Made by a program: the position numbers and the translations under genes | Part shown: positions 43,145 through 55,703 of the stretch, in pieces | Layout of the letters: each line of letters begins with the position of its first letter | Position numbering within the stretch: position 1 is the first letter of the stretch | DNA from: Acidobacteriota bacterium | Lineage (GTDB): Bacteria; Acidobacteriota; Terriglobia; Bryobacterales; Bryobacteraceae | Length of the DNA: 64,000 nucleotides | Direction of reading: 5' to 3' | Assembly: GCA_026393985.1 (NCBI GenBank) | Contig: JAPKZB010000004.1 | Location: 1-64,000 of the forward strand | Notes under the pieces: generated by a model | Told to the model about the DNA's origin: nothing | The model's database searches: none | Seen by the model: the letters and a program-made list of their open reading frames with translations, nothing else

Positions 43145-43767
43145 GGTTTCGGCTCCGGCGCCGTCTCCGCGCGGAAGGCATTGACGAGAAAGGCGGCCCG
43201 GTCCCGGGCAATGTTTAGATACGACTCGTTCCTGACGATGCGCTCAAGCGTCTTAAAAAACTGCTCGGGCGCCACAATCCGCTTCCGCTCCCAGCTCGAT
43301 TGCAGCAGCAGCAAAGCCTTGTTGACCCCGAGCTTGTCGAAGCGGGCGACGCGTTCGAGGTTGATCCGATGGCTCTCGGTCTCCGTGATCCGCTCAAACC
43401 AGTCGTGCAGGGCTTGGGCATCGAGGTCCTGCGTGTAGTTGAACTTCGTTTCAAACTTCTTGTCCCCATCCACCCAGCGGAAGCTTTTTTCGCCCATCTT
43501 CGCCACCGCCAGGCCGGACTCGAGCGGACGGTTAAAAAAATTCAGCTTCTCGGCGAGACCGAATATCGCGCCAGTCTGTTCGGCGTTCAAGGTAAAGGTC
43601 AGCGGCTGCGGGTCGTCTTTCTGATCGGTGTATATGCCTTTACCGTCTTTAGTCAGCGTAATCTGCACCCATTCCGGCACGGAACCCGGAAAGGATTTGC
43701 TATAGATCACTTGCGGCTCCGCGGCGGCCCCGCCGGCCAGCAGGCACAGGACCAACAATACTCTCAT
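43141..43767 (-). CDS. Exported protein of unknown function
   Basis: 208 residues. Signal peptide ([18 protein letters not shown]), then [31 protein letters not shown] and helical C-terminal parts ([47 protein letters not shown]). I do not recognise a family. It is between ruvC and the TPR-thioredoxin gene, with 4-nt overlaps on both sides, so it is co-translated with them. Confidence 0.7.
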   Translation of the reverse strand: MRVLLVLCLLAGGAAAEPQVIYSKSFPGSVPEWVQITLTKDGKGIYTDQKDDPQPLTFTLNAEQTGAIFGLAEKLNFFNRPLESGLAVAKMGEKSFRWVDGDKKFETKFNYTQDLDAQALHDWFERITETESHRINLERVARFDKLGVNKALLLLQSSWERKRIVAPEQFFKTLERIVRNESYLNIARDRAAFLVNAFRAETAPEPKP

Positions 43768-44255
43768 ACCCGAACCGCCTCCCGGTAGCGTACCTGGTTG
43801 GCGTGGCAGATGGCCGCCGCCAAAGCATCGGACGCATCCTGGCTCTTCACGATTTCCTTCAACTGCAGCAGCGAGCCGACCATCAACTGCACCTGCTCCT
43901 TCTCGGCCCGCCCATAGCCCACGACGCTCGTCTTGATCTCGAGCGGCGAATATTCGCCCACCGCCAAGCCGGCTTCGGCCAGCACCAGCAGGGCGACGCC
44001 GCGCACATGAGCCAGCTTCAAGGCCGTCTGTGTGTTGGCCGCGTGAAAAACAGCCTCCACGGCCGCCCCCTCCGGCGCCTCGGCCGCAATGACGTCCCGC
44101 AGGCCCGAAGCAATCGTCAGGAGACGCTCGGCGAGTGGGGCCTTCGTCGAAGTCCGGATCACCCCGGCCACCCGCAGACGGTGCGACCGGCCATCGGAGT
44201 CAATCACCCCGTAGCCGGTCCGCTCCGACCCGCAATCGATGCCGAGAATCCGCAT
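43764..44255 (-). CDS. ruvC: Holliday junction endodeoxyribonuclease RuvC
   Basis: 163 residues, normal size. The RNase-H-fold acidic residues are Asp7 ([14 protein letters not shown]), Glu67 ([22 protein letters not shown]), Asp140 and Asp143 ([16 protein letters not shown]). It cuts Holliday junctions symmetrically with RuvAB, which are not in the window. It follows yebC by 3 nt, a common order. Confidence 0.97.
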   Translation of the reverse strand: MRILGIDCGSERTGYGVIDSDGRSHRLRVAGVIRTSTKAPLAERLLTIASGLRDVIAAEAPEGAAVEAVFHAANTQTALKLAHVRGVALLVLAEAGLAVGEYSPLEIKTSVVGYGRAEKEQVQLMVGSLLQLKEIVKSQDASDALAAAICHANQVRYREAVRV

Positions 44256-44258
44256 CGC

Positions 44259-44993
44259 CTACTCCAGTTCAGCTTCGTCAATCTCGTAGTTGGCATAGAC
44301 GTTCTGCACGTCGTCGTGATCTTCGAGGGCGTCGTTCAAACGGATCATTCCTTTGGCTGCCGCGTCCTCCAGCTTGATCGTGTTCTTGGGCACCATGCCG
44401 ACTTCAGCGCTCAACGTTTCGATCTTCGCCGCGGCCAGTGCCTCGACCACGCCTTCGTGCGCCGAGGGGTCGGAAAGCACCTGCCAAACCTCACCCTGCC
44501 GCTGCACGTCGTCCGCCCCGGCTTCGAGCGCCAGATTCATCAGCTTGTCTTCATCGACCTTATCGGCTTCGATAATGATGTTCGACTTCTTCTCGAACAT
44601 CCAGCCCACCGAACCCGGCTCGCCCAGATTGCCGCCCCACCTGCCGAAGATATGGCGAATCTCGGCCACCGTACGGTTCTTGTTGTCTGTCGCCACATTG
44701 ACGATGACAGCCGCCCCGCCTGGGCCGTACCCCTCGTAGGTGTACTCCTCGATCGTCAGGCCTTCAATTTCGCCGGTGCCGCGCTGAATGGCGCGTTTGA
44801 TGTTGTCGGCCGGCATCGAGACGGCCTTGGCCGCCGTGATGGCGGTGCGGAGGCGCGGGTTACCGTCCGGATCACCGCCGCTGCGGGCGGCGATCGTAAT
44901 TTCCTTGATGATCCGGGTGAAGATGCGGCCTCGTTTGGCATCGAGGGCGCCCTTCTTGTGTTTAATGGTGTGCCATTTAGAGTGACCAGACAT
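44259..44993 (-). CDS. yebC: YebC/PmpR-family transcriptional regulator
   Basis: 244 residues from the ATG at 44993, where the canonical MSGHSKWHTIKHKKGALDAKRG begins. Conserved AARSGGDPDGNPRLRTAI, YEGYGPGGAAVIV and NNLGEPGSV-like positions follow. YebC proteins bind DNA or assist translation of proline-rich or difficult stretches. It is beside ruvC, as in most genomes. No Shine-Dalgarno sequence is seen; TATTCT lies 19 nt ahead. Confidence 0.96.
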   Translation of the reverse strand: MSGHSKWHTIKHKKGALDAKRGRIFTRIIKEITIAARSGGDPDGNPRLRTAITAAKAVSMPADNIKRAIQRGTGEIEGLTIEEYTYEGYGPGGAAVIVNVATDNKNRTVAEIRHIFGRWGGNLGEPGSVGWMFEKKSNIIIEADKVDEDKLMNLALEAGADDVQRQGEVWQVLSDPSAHEGVVEALAAAKIETLSAEVGMVPKNTIKLEDAAAKGMIRLNDALEDHDDVQNVYANYEIDEAELE

Positions 44994-45124
44994 GGAAGAG
45001 AACCAACTTAATAGAATATCGGATCGGGAGGGCCGAGCGCTCGACTCATCCGACTCCACTCATCCGACACAGTTGATCCGGCGTGGCGGCGCAGCAGCCG
45101 GTGGACGGCCGCATCCTGATCCGC

Positions 45125-45130
45125 TACCCT
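45125..45130 (+). promoter_or_regulatory. TANNNT box 6 nt before the small secreted gene
   Basis: TACCCT at 45125-45130 within CGCTACCCT, six nt before ATG 45137. The same nine bases stand before lhgO at 7182-7190. No Shine-Dalgarno or -35 sequence. Confidence 0.45.
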
Positions 45131-45136
45131 GATTCC

Positions 45137-45427
45137 ATGCGTGGAGTACTTGCCCTGCCTCTTCTCGCCCTGCCCTTGGCGGCGGCCCCGAAACCGCTGC
45201 CCAGCCACGTGACACTGGTCCGACCGGCACTGCCAGCCCCCAAACCCGTCCTGCGAAACCTGATCCTCCCGCCCCCGGCGGCGCCCGAGCGGCCCGCCAC
45301 CCTCACCGCCTGCTCCTCCATCGTGATCGTTCCCGCCGACCCCGGCCTGGACGCCAACATCATCCACCACCAACCGCTCCCCGTCCACCCGATGCCGGTC
45401 TACGCCGGCCGCCCCGCCTGCCGCTAG
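45137..45427 (+). CDS. Small proline-rich exported protein, unknown
   Basis: 96 residues. A clear signal peptide (MRGVLALPLLALPLAAAPKP) is followed by a mature part rich in proline and hydrophobic residues (PSHVTLVRPALPAPKPVLRN, LILPPPAAPERPATL) with two well separated cysteines (TACSSI and PACR). No family recognised. The ATG at 45137 is selected by the signal peptide and the TACCCT box. A longer frame begins at 45083. Confidence 0.6.
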   Translation: MRGVLALPLLALPLAAAPKPLPSHVTLVRPALPAPKPVLRNLILPPPAAPERPATLTACSSIVIVPADPGLDANIIHHQPLPVHPMPVYAGRPACR

Positions 45428-45498
45428 CGCCTCCCCGAACCCGGCAGCGCGCGTCAGGAACAGGCGGGAGGCTCGCGCCACCCGCCTGCGTCCTCCGG

Positions 45499-45822
45499 CT
45501 ACTTCGCCGGCGGCACCAGAATCTGCACGTTGCCGAACGCATCCGGCACCTGCGTCTTGCCGTACAAGCGGCGCAAGCGCATCGTGTTGTCAGCGCCCCA
45601 GCCCCAAACATCAATCTGCGTATCGATCACGAAGCCCCGGGCCGCCAACTGCTTGGCCCGCTCAATGCGCGCCGCAAAAGGGTCCCCGCCTTCGCTCGGC
45701 TCAATGAACGCGATTTCGCTCACCTCTGGTGGAATCTCAGTGAAAACGGCCTTGCCGGCCGAGTCGAGATACGCGCGATGTTTCGCCGGATTGAACGACT
45801 CCGGCCAGTTGATTTGCGACAT
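45499..45822 (-). CDS. Small cytoplasmic protein, unknown function
   Basis: 107 residues from the ATG at 45822, preceded by GGGAGG. Begins SQINWPESFNPAKHRAYLDS, then KAVFTEIPPEVSEIAFIEPSEG and a C-terminal DNTMRLRRLYGKTQVPDAFGNVQILVPPAK. No signal peptide or domain recognised. A strong terminator-like hairpin stands just ahead of its ribosome binding site, hinting at conditional expression. Confidence 0.6.
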   Translation of the reverse strand: MSQINWPESFNPAKHRAYLDSAGKAVFTEIPPEVSEIAFIEPSEGGDPFAARIERAKQLAARGFVIDTQIDVWGWGADNTMRLRRLYGKTQVPDAFGNVQILVPPAK

Positions 45823-45841
45823 GAATCCAACCTCCCTCAGT

Positions 45842-45873
45842 GAAATGAAAAAGGCGCCCTCTCTGGACGCCTT
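45842..45873 (-). terminator. Strong hairpin plus T-tract just upstream of a gene
   Basis: On the minus strand AAGGCGTCC (45873-45865) pairs with GGGCGCCTT (45859-45851), one G-T wobble, loop AGAGA, then TTTCATTTC. It is 18-20 nt before the GGGAGG of the 107-residue gene. It can end carAB transcription or act as a leader attenuator. Confidence 0.6.
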
Positions 45874-46015
45874 CCCTTTCAAATTAGGACCCATCGACCA
45901 ACAAGCCAAACGGCAACCAGAGCCGTTCCTTTTCAAGTCAATGAAACAGCAACAGTTATGCGCTGAAAAAAAAGAGCAACGCCCCGTGAACTGCTAGTCT
46001 CCTCTATTTAGGGGT

Positions 46016-46089
46016 GCCACGAGCCCAGGGGTGGGGAGAGGGCTCGTGGCGTTTTGCCGGTGGCTGGGGTGTTAGGCGGAGGAGCCACC
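46016..46089. terminator. Two hairpins after carB
   Basis: GCCACGAGCCC (46016-46026) pairs perfectly with GGGCTCGTGGC (46040-46050), and GGTGGCT (46059-46065) with AGCCACC (46083-46089). The second is 14 nt past the carB stop. Neither has a good minus-strand T-tract; the first has GTTTT on the plus strand. Confidence 0.45.
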
Positions 46090-46103
46090 GACAAACTTGT
46101 TGA

Positions 46104-49319
<3,216 letters not shown>

Positions 49320-49322
49320 CGC

Positions 49323-50453
49323 TTAGCGCTTGACCCCTTTCATGAGGTCGATGAATTCGTCGAACAGGTAGAGGGAGTCATGGGGCCCCGGGGCGGCCTC
49401 CGGATGATATTGGACACAGAACAGCGGGGCCGACTTATGCCGCAGGCCCTCCACGGTCTGGTCGTTCAGATTGATGTGGGTGATTTCGACGGCCGAATCG
49501 GCGAGCGAGTCCGGATCGACCGCAAAGCCATGGTTCTGCGCGGTAATCTCCACGCGCCCGCTACGCTTGTTCAGCACCGGATGGTTCCCCCCCCGATGGC
49601 CGAACTTCAGCTTATAAGTCTTGCCGCCGAGCGCCAGGCCGAGCACCTGATGGCCCAGGCAGATGCCGAAGATCGGCGTCTTGCCGATTAGCTGCCGCAC
49701 CTCGGCCGCCTGCGCCTGCAACGGTTCCGGATCGCCGGGGCCGTTCGACAGAAACACGCCATCCGGCCGCAACGCCATCACATCCTCAGCGCTCGTATGC
49801 GCCGGCACTACCGTAACATGGCAGCCGCTCGTCACCAGACGGCGCAGGATGTTCCGCTTGATCCCGAAATCGAAGGCCACCACATGGTACTCCGCCGGGC
49901 GGCTCTTCCCGATGCGCTCTGAGGGCGAAACCGGCTCCACCGGGCTGGTCCACCGGTAACGTTCCGGCGTCGAGACCCGCGTCGCCAGGTCGAGACCCGC
50001 CATCGAGGGCGATGCCTTAGCCTTGTCGACGAGTTCGGCAGCGTTGGTGGAAAGACTCGACAGCACCCCGCGCATCACGCCGCGCGTGCGCAGATGGCGC
50101 ACCAGCTTCCGCGTATCAATCGAGTCGATGATCGGAACATTGGCGCCGGCCAGATACCGGTCGGCCGGGCTCTCGGAACGCCAGTTGGAGACGATCGGCG
50201 AAAAATCACGCACCGCCAAGCCCTCAATATACGGTTTCGACGACTCCATATCGCCTTCGTTGGCGCCGTAGTTCCCAATCTGCGGATAAGTCAGAACAAC
50301 AATTTGTCCTGAATAAGAAGGGTCGGAAAAAATTTCCTGGTAGCCCGTAATGGAAGTGTTAAAAACAACTTCCCCGGAGCGCTCCGTCTGCGCCCCAAAT
50401 GCCCGGCCCGCGAAGACTGTCCCGTCTTCTAGGGCGAGGATTGCTGGATTCAA
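49323..50453 (-). CDS. carA: Carbamoyl-phosphate synthase small subunit
   Basis: 376 residues from a TTG at 50453. This start is chosen because GGGAGG (50467-50462) lies 8 nt ahead, the protein then opens [19 protein letters not shown] as CarA proteins do, and a promoter fits at 50487-50515. A longer frame from 50501 would start within that promoter. The glutaminase triad is seen: [15 protein letters not shown] (nucleophile Cys), and [11 protein letters not shown] (His, Asp/Glu). It delivers ammonia from glutamine to CarB. Confidence 0.96.
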   Translation of the reverse strand: MNPAILALEDGTVFAGRAFGAQTERSGEVVFNTSITGYQEIFSDPSYSGQIVVLTYPQIGNYGANEGDMESSKPYIEGLAVRDFSPIVSNWRSESPADRYLAGANVPIIDSIDTRKLVRHLRTRGVMRGVLSSLSTNAAELVDKAKASPSMAGLDLATRVSTPERYRWTSPVEPVSPSERIGKSRPAEYHVVAFDFGIKRNILRRLVTSGCHVTVVPAHTSAEDVMALRPDGVFLSNGPGDPEPLQAQAAEVRQLIGKTPIFGICLGHQVLGLALGGKTYKLKFGHRGGNHPVLNKRSGRVEITAQNHGFAVDPDSLADSAVEITHINLNDQTVEGLRHKSAPLFCVQYHPEAAPGPHDSLYLFDEFIDLMKGVKR

Positions 50454-50486
50454 TTCGGGAACCTCCCGCTGGATTTTACCTATTGG

Positions 50487-50515
50487 AACATATCCGGCCA
50501 ATCCCCCGCAATCAA
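50487..50515 (-). promoter_or_regulatory. Putative promoter of carAB
   Basis: On the minus strand TTGATT (50515-50510) and TATGTT (50492-50487) are separated by 17 nt. The leader to the TTG start would be about 27 nt and would carry the GGGAGG. It overlaps the region between carA and the divergent cytochrome gene. Confidence 0.4.
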
Positions 50516-50529
50516 TGGTTACAAATTCC

Positions 50530-50538
50530 TGATAAACT
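50530..50538 (+). promoter_or_regulatory. Extended -10 (TGA-TAAACT) 9 nt before the DUF1549/1553 gene
   Basis: TGATAAACT at 50530-50538, then a C-tract and GTG at 50548. Same nine bases as at 22018-22026. No Shine-Dalgarno sequence. Confidence 0.45.
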
Positions 50539-50547
50539 CCCCCTAAC

Positions 50548-52953
50548 GTGCGTCTAGCGGTCTTTTTCTCCTTCGCTCTCTCCCTCTACCCCGCCGATCA
50601 AAACAGCGCGGCCGTCGCGCTCCTGGCCCGCAAATGCCACGCCTGCCACGGTCCCCAGGTTCAGCTCTCCGGTCTCCGACTCGACAGCCGCGAAGCCCTC
50701 CTCCGCGGCGGCAAGCAAGGCCCCGCTCTCACCCCCGGCAAGCCCGCCGAAAGCCGGCTCTTCCACGCCGTCTCCCCCGGCGCCAAAGTCGCCATGCCCC
50801 CCACCGGCCCCCTCGACCCGGCCGAAGTCAAGCTGCTCGGCGAATGGATCACCGCCGGCGCCGCCTGGCCGGCCGACACCGTAGCCGCCGCGAAATGGTG
50901 GTCGTTTGAAAAGGTAAAGCCGGTCTCCCCGCCCGCCCTCGCCGACCCCTGGGCCCGCACCCCCGTCGACCGCTTCATCCTCCAGCAGCTCCGCGCCCAG
51001 GGCCTCTCCCCCGCCCCGGAAGCCGACCGCCGTACCCTCCTCCGCCGCGCCACGTTCGATCTGCACGGCCTCCCCCCCACCGCCGCCGAAATCGCCGCCT
51101 TCGAAAAAGATCCCTCCCCCCGCGCCTACGAACAGCTCATCGACCGCCTCCTCGCCTCCCCTCGCTACGGCGAAAAATGGGGCAAACACTGGCTCGACCT
51201 CGTCCGCTACGGCGACACCTCCGGCTTCGAACAGGACCCCTATCTCCTCTACGCCTGGCGCTACCGCGACTACGTCATCGACAGCTTCAACGCCGGCAAA
51301 CCCTACGATCGCTTCCTCAAAGAGCAACTCGCCGGCGACGAAATTTACGAAGAGCCCACCGCCCGGCAGGGCACCGGATTCTACACCGTCGGGCCCAACC
51401 GCGACATGCTCTTCAAGGTCGAAGACATCAACCGCGTCGAAACTCTCACCGACTTCGTCGACACCACTGCGAGCGTCTTCCTCGGCCTCACCGTCGGCTG
51501 CGCCCGCTGCCACGATCATAAATACGACCCCATCCCCCAAAAAGACTACTACCGCCTCCAGGCCATCTTCGCCCCCATCGTCAAGTCCCGCGTCTTCCTC
51601 ACCTACAACCTCGCCCGCCAGTACGACCTGCAGGAAAACACCCGCCAGTGGAAGCTCTACGACCTCGCCGACGAGTTCCAACGGCTGAAAGCGCCCTACG
51701 TCAAACGCCTCCGCGCCGATAAACTCGCCCAACTCCCCCCGGCCGCCCAAACCGCCTTCGCCACCGAAGAAGACCAGCGCACCCCGCAGCAGAAAGCCGA
51801 CTTCGAGATGTACGCAAAGAAGGTCGCCCCCCGCGACGACGAAGTCTTCCCCCTCCTCACCGCGGACGAAAAAGTCCAGCTCGAACGCCTGAAAACCCGC
51901 CTGCTATCGCTCTATAGCACTTACGCCCCCGGCCCCTTCTCCCCCAGCGTCACCGACTCCGGCCCCATCGGCCCACCCGTCTACCTCCCCGGACACCCCA
52001 ACGCCGAGGTCCCGCCCGGCTTCCTCACCGCCCTCGGCGGCGGCGACATCCCCCCACCCCCGCCCGGCTCCGCCACCACCCTCCGCCGCAAAGCCCTCGC
52101 CGAATGGATCGCCTCGCCCGATCACCCGCTCACCGCCCGCGTCGCCGTCAACCGCGTCTGGCAAGCCCACTTCGGCCGCGGCCTCGTCGCCACCGCCTCC
52201 GACTTCGGCGCCCGCGGCGCCCGGCCCACCCACCCCGAACTCCTCGATTGGCTGGCCAACGAATTCGTCGCCCAAGGTTGGGACTTCAAATCGCTCCACC
52301 GCACCCTGATGCTCTCAAGCGTCTACCGCCAACAGACCCGCCCCACCCCCGCCGCCCTCACCAAAGATCCCGAAAATCAGTGGCTCTCCCACTTCACCCG
52401 CCGCCGCCTCGAAGCCGAAGAGGTCCGCGACGCCATCCTGCTCACCGCCGGCACCCTCAACCCCAAAATGCACGGCAAGCCCGTCGTTCCCGCCCTCGCC
52501 GCCGAAGAGCTCTACGGCATGAGCCAGCCCCTTGCCAACGCCTGGGTCGTCACCTCCGACCCCACCGAACACACCCGCCGCAGCATCTACATGATTTCGC
52601 GCCGCAACTTCCGCATGCCCCTGCTCGAAGTCTTCGACCGCCCCGAAGGCGTCCTCAGCTGCTCCCGCCGTGAATCCTCCACCACCCCCACCCAGTCCCT
52701 CTCCCTCCTCAACAGCGACTTCACGCGCCAGCAAGCCCTCGCCCTCGCCGCCGCCTCCCTGCGCGGCGACGAAACGGCCATCGCCGAAGCCATCTTCGGC
52801 GCCGCCCTCGCCCGCCGTCCAGATGCGAACGAACTCGACCTCGCCCGCCAGTTCCTGACCAAACAAACCCAACTGCTCGGCAGCGTCGAAAAAGCCGCCG
52901 CCGAACTCGCCCGCGGCCTGTTCAATACCAACGAATTCCTCTACGTCGACTAG
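50548..52953 (+). CDS. Exported cytochrome-type DUF1549/DUF1553 protein
   Basis: 801 residues from a GTG. Signal peptide ([17 protein letters not shown]), a planctomycete cytochrome c module with CHACH (30-34) and [21 protein letters not shown]1549 ([36 protein letters not shown], about 145-350) with a second CARCH at 318-322, and a long DUF1553 ([24 protein letters not shown] through ARRPDANEL). It is 7 nt from the DUF1501 gene, forming the standard pair. The family is thought to be periplasmic and redox-active, but its reaction is unknown. Confidence 0.9.
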   Translation: MRLAVFFSFALSLYPADQNSAAVALLARKCHACHGPQVQLSGLRLDSREALLRGGKQGPALTPGKPAESRLFHAVSPGAKVAMPPTGPLDPAEVKLLGEWITAGAAWPADTVAAAKWWSFEKVKPVSPPALADPWARTPVDRFILQQLRAQGLSPAPEADRRTLLRRATFDLHGLPPTAAEIAAFEKDPSPRAYEQLIDRLLASPRYGEKWGKHWLDLVRYGDTSGFEQDPYLLYAWRYRDYVIDSFNAGKPYDRFLKEQLAGDEIYEEPTARQGTGFYTVGPNRDMLFKVEDINRVETLTDFVDTTASVFLGLTVGCARCHDHKYDPIPQKDYYRLQAIFAPIVKSRVFLTYNLARQYDLQENTRQWKLYDLADEFQRLKAPYVKRLRADKLAQLPPAAQTAFATEEDQRTPQQKADFEMYAKKVAPRDDEVFPLLTADEKVQLERLKTRLLSLYSTYAPGPFSPSVTDSGPIGPPVYLPGHPNAEVPPGFLTALGGGDIPPPPPGSATTLRRKALAEWIASPDHPLTARVAVNRVWQAHFGRGLVATASDFGARGARPTHPELLDWLANEFVAQGWDFKSLHRTLMLSSVYRQQTRPTPAALTKDPENQWLSHFTRRRLEAEEVRDAILLTAGTLNPKMHGKPVVPALAAEELYGMSQPLANAWVVTSDPTEHTRRSIYMISRRNFRMPLLEVFDRPEGVLSCSRRESSTTPTQSLSLLNSDFTRQQALALAAASLRGDETAIAEAIFGAALARRPDANELDLARQFLTKQTQLLGSVEKAAAELARGLFNTNEFLYVD

Positions 52954-52960
52954 GAGCCCC

Positions 52961-54337
52961 ATGCAACCCTCCCGCCGTCACTTCCTCGCCCGCGTCGGCC
53001 AAGGCTTCGGCCTCGTCGCCCTCTCCGGCCTTCTTCAGGAAAACCTGCTGGCCGCCACCAAGGCCAAGCGGATCATCTACCTGTTCATGCACGGCGGCGT
53101 CAGCCACGTCGATACCTTCGACCCCAAGCCCGCCCTCGCCAAATACAACGGCCAGCCGCTGCCTGGCTCCTTCGGCGAAGGCCTCGTCACCAGCCGCATC
53201 GACTTCCGGAAAGCCCGCATGCTCGCCTCCCCGTGGCACTTCACGCGCAGCGGCCAGTCTGGCCTCGAAATCTCCGACCTCTATCCCCACCTGCAAAAGC
53301 ACGCCGACAAACTCGCCGTCATCCGCTCCTGCCACGGCGATGCCTTCGACCACGCCCCCGCCATCAACCTCCGCACCAGCGGCAACCAGTTCCCCGGCCG
53401 CCCCTCGCTCGGCGCCTGGGCCGCCTACGGCCTCGGCTCGGAGAACAAAAACCTGCCCTCGTTCGTCGTCATGAGCGATGGCGCCATGAAGTCCGGCGCC
53501 GGAGCCTACGGCTCGGGCTTCCTCCCCGCCTCCTACCAGGGCACCACCTTCCGCAGCGGGCAAAACCCCGTTCTCCACCTCGCCTCCCCCGCCGGCATCC
53601 CCCCCGAATCCCAGAAAGAAACCCTCGCCCTCATCGACCGTATGAACCGCCGCCACTTCGCCACCCGCGAAGAGGACTCCACCCTCGAAGCCCGCATCGC
53701 CTCCTACGAACTCGCCTACCGCATGCAGTCCGAGGCCCCCGAAGCCGTCGATCTCGCCAAAGAATCCGCCGCCACCAAAGCCCTCTACGGCATAGACCAG
53801 CCGATGACCGACGACTTCGGCCGCAAGTGCCTCCTCGCCCGCCGCCTCATCGAACGCGGTGTCCGCTTCGTCCAGCTCTACCAGGGCACCAACCTCGGCG
53901 ACGATTGGGACGACGCCCACCTCGACCTGCTCGGCTCCCACAACAAGATGGCGAAGAAATCGGACCAGCCCATCGCCGGCCTCCTCTCCGACCTCGCCTC
54001 CCGCGGCCTGCTCGATTCCACCCTCGTCGTCTGGTCGAGCGAGTTCGGCCGCACCCCGCTCGCCGAAGGCAAAAACGGCCGCGACCACCACCCCTACGGC
54101 TTCTCCATGTGGATGGCCGGCGCCGGCATCGCCGGCGGCCGCGTCCTCGGCGCGACCGATGAGTTCGGCCTCCGCGCCGTCGAACAGCGCAAGGATGTCC
54201 ACGATGTCCACGCCACCCTGCTGCGCCTGCTCGGCCTCGACCACATGCAGCTCACCTACCGCTACCAGAGCCGCGACATGCGCCTCACCGACGTCCACGG
54301 CGAAAACGAATTCACCAGCTGGCTGCTCAACGCCTAA
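52961..54337 (+). CDS. Tat-exported DUF1501 protein
   Basis: 458 residues. Twin-arginine-like start (MQPSRRHFLARVGQGFGLVALSGLL). DUF1501 features: KRIIYLFMHGGVSHVDTFDPKPAL, HGDAFDHAPAINLRTSG, RLIERGVRFVQLYQGTNLGDDWDDAHLDL and SSEFGRTPLAEGKNGRDHHPYGFSMWMAGAG. AGGAG precedes the ATG by 4 nt. It is translated with the upstream cytochrome gene and converges with the ceramidase-like gene, overlapping it by 4 nt. Confidence 0.9.
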   Translation: MQPSRRHFLARVGQGFGLVALSGLLQENLLAATKAKRIIYLFMHGGVSHVDTFDPKPALAKYNGQPLPGSFGEGLVTSRIDFRKARMLASPWHFTRSGQSGLEISDLYPHLQKHADKLAVIRSCHGDAFDHAPAINLRTSGNQFPGRPSLGAWAAYGLGSENKNLPSFVVMSDGAMKSGAGAYGSGFLPASYQGTTFRSGQNPVLHLASPAGIPPESQKETLALIDRMNRRHFATREEDSTLEARIASYELAYRMQSEAPEAVDLAKESAATKALYGIDQPMTDDFGRKCLLARRLIERGVRFVQLYQGTNLGDDWDDAHLDLLGSHNKMAKKSDQPIAGLLSDLASRGLLDSTLVVWSSEFGRTPLAEGKNGRDHHPYGFSMWMAGAGIAGGRVLGATDEFGLRAVEQRKDVHDVHATLLRLLGLDHMQLTYRYQSRDMRLTDVHGENEFTSWLLNA

Positions 54338-55677
54338 TCCCGAAACAGCGCCACCAACTGCTCGATAGCCGACGCCACCATCGCCTCTCCGCCCCCGGCC
54401 GCCACCCGCGCTGAGATCACCTCATAAGCGCCCTCGGCATACGCCTTGCGATCCGGCACATAACTCAGATTCCCGTTCGCCAGCCCCGCGACAATAGTCA
54501 CCGGAAACGGCGATGCCAGCTTGATCGCCCGGCCGTGCTCCACAAAAATCTCGCCTGGCAGCCCCACCCACGCCACCGACTTGCCCAGCGCCATCACCTG
54601 CACCTCGGCCGGAAACGGCTTGCCCCCGCGCTCGACAAGGTCCATCACCTTGAACGCGTTCACCTGCTCGTAGAAAGGGTTCGCGTTCGGCCGGCCATAG
54701 TTCTCGATCACGGCCCGCGCCTTCTCCACATCCTCGGCCCCGAAAGCCGCCGGCGCCAGTTCCACCATTCGCGTCGACGCCCGCACCGCCTGCACCGGCA
54801 CCGGCGTCATCCGCTCCATCGTCTTTAACACCGCCGCCGCCAGCACCGTTCCAATCCGCGCCGCCTCGCCGTGGCCCTTCTGCGGCCGGTTGTGCGAAAC
54901 ATCCACGTGGTTGATGTTCCCCGCGCACCCAATCGTGAACAGCGTCGAAAACGCCGGTCCCTTCACCTCCCGCAACGCGCGGCTCAGCGCGTAAGGATAA
55001 TCAGCCGAGTACTCCGCCCCGCCCACCGTATCAAGGTGCAGGGCAAAGTTCACATACGCCCCGCCGCCCGCCGCCACCACCGCCACATCGGGGTCAATCG
55101 TCCCCAGCACCCGGTCGATCTTCGGGTTCCGTTTGCCGGGGTTCCAGCCCGTTGTCCCGTCGATCATCCGGAAGCGGCGGATGAAGCTGATCGACTCCTC
55201 CCGCCCGACGCCCACCTGAATCTCCCCCGGCGCCAGCGCCCCATTCGCCCTTTCCACGCTTTCGGCGATCAAGCCCGGAATCTTCGCCCAGAAGCCCTTG
55301 GCTAGCGCGTCAATCTCCGGCGTCACATTGCGCAGCCGCGTCCCCAACTCCGGCCCCGTATGCGAGTGCGTCGCCGAAATCATCACGTGCGTCGCTGGAA
55401 TGCCGGTCCGCGCCGCAATCAATCGCCGGGCCTCTTCGACAAACGGCCGCGGAATCTGCACATAGTCCACCGCCACCAGCGCCACGCGCTCCCCCGCCTG
55501 CTCCACCACCATCGCCTTGGCGTAGAGCGGATCATGCCGCCCCTCGTTCAGCCGAATGTGGTAGTAACCCGCCATCGGCATCTTCGCCGGCGGCGTAATG
55601 TCCACCTCCGCCCGTCCCACTCTCCACTGCGCCTCCACCGAAGCCGCCAGCAGCACCAAACAAGCCAGTCTCACCAT
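54334..55677 (-). CDS. Neutral/alkaline ceramidase-like hydrolase, exported
   Basis: 447 residues. Signal peptide (MVRLACLVLLAASVEAQ), then WRVGRAEVDITPPAKMPMAGYY and the ceramidase metal/serine region HVMISATHSHTGPELGTR. TIGCAGNINHVDVS and GLPGEIFVEHGRAIK fit the PF04734 type. These enzymes split N-acyl bonds of sphingolipids; many bacterial members have other amide or ester targets. It is divergent from metX. Confidence 0.85.
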   Translation of the reverse strand: MVRLACLVLLAASVEAQWRVGRAEVDITPPAKMPMAGYYHIRLNEGRHDPLYAKAMVVEQAGERVALVAVDYVQIPRPFVEEARRLIAARTGIPATHVMISATHSHTGPELGTRLRNVTPEIDALAKGFWAKIPGLIAESVERANGALAPGEIQVGVGREESISFIRRFRMIDGTTGWNPGKRNPKIDRVLGTIDPDVAVVAAGGGAYVNFALHLDTVGGAEYSADYPYALSRALREVKGPAFSTLFTIGCAGNINHVDVSHNRPQKGHGEAARIGTVLAAAVLKTMERMTPVPVQAVRASTRMVELAPAAFGAEDVEKARAVIENYGRPNANPFYEQVNAFKVMDLVERGGKPFPAEVQVMALGKSVAWVGLPGEIFVEHGRAIKLASPFPVTIVAGLANGNLSYVPDRKAYAEGAYEVISARVAAGGGEAMVASAIEQLVALFRD

Positions 55678-55680
55678 GCC

Positions 55681-55690
55681 TGTTATCCTA
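55681..55690. promoter_or_regulatory. Overlapping divergent -10 boxes
   Basis: Plus strand: TGT-TATCCT (55681-55689), 14 nt before metX ATG 55704. Minus strand: TAGGAT (55690-55685), a TANNNT box 7 nt before the ceramidase-like ATG at 55677. The two share the bases ATCCT, and neither gene has a Shine-Dalgarno sequence. Confidence 0.4.
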
Positions 55691-55703
55691 AAAGATTCCC
55701 GTC

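Noticed and set aside
52922-54298. 458-codon minus-strand frame opposite the DUF1501 gene
   Set aside because: The plus-strand DUF1501 protein is complete with a Tat signal and motifs. The antisense translation is Gly/Glu/Ala/Val-rich, typical of C-rich third positions.
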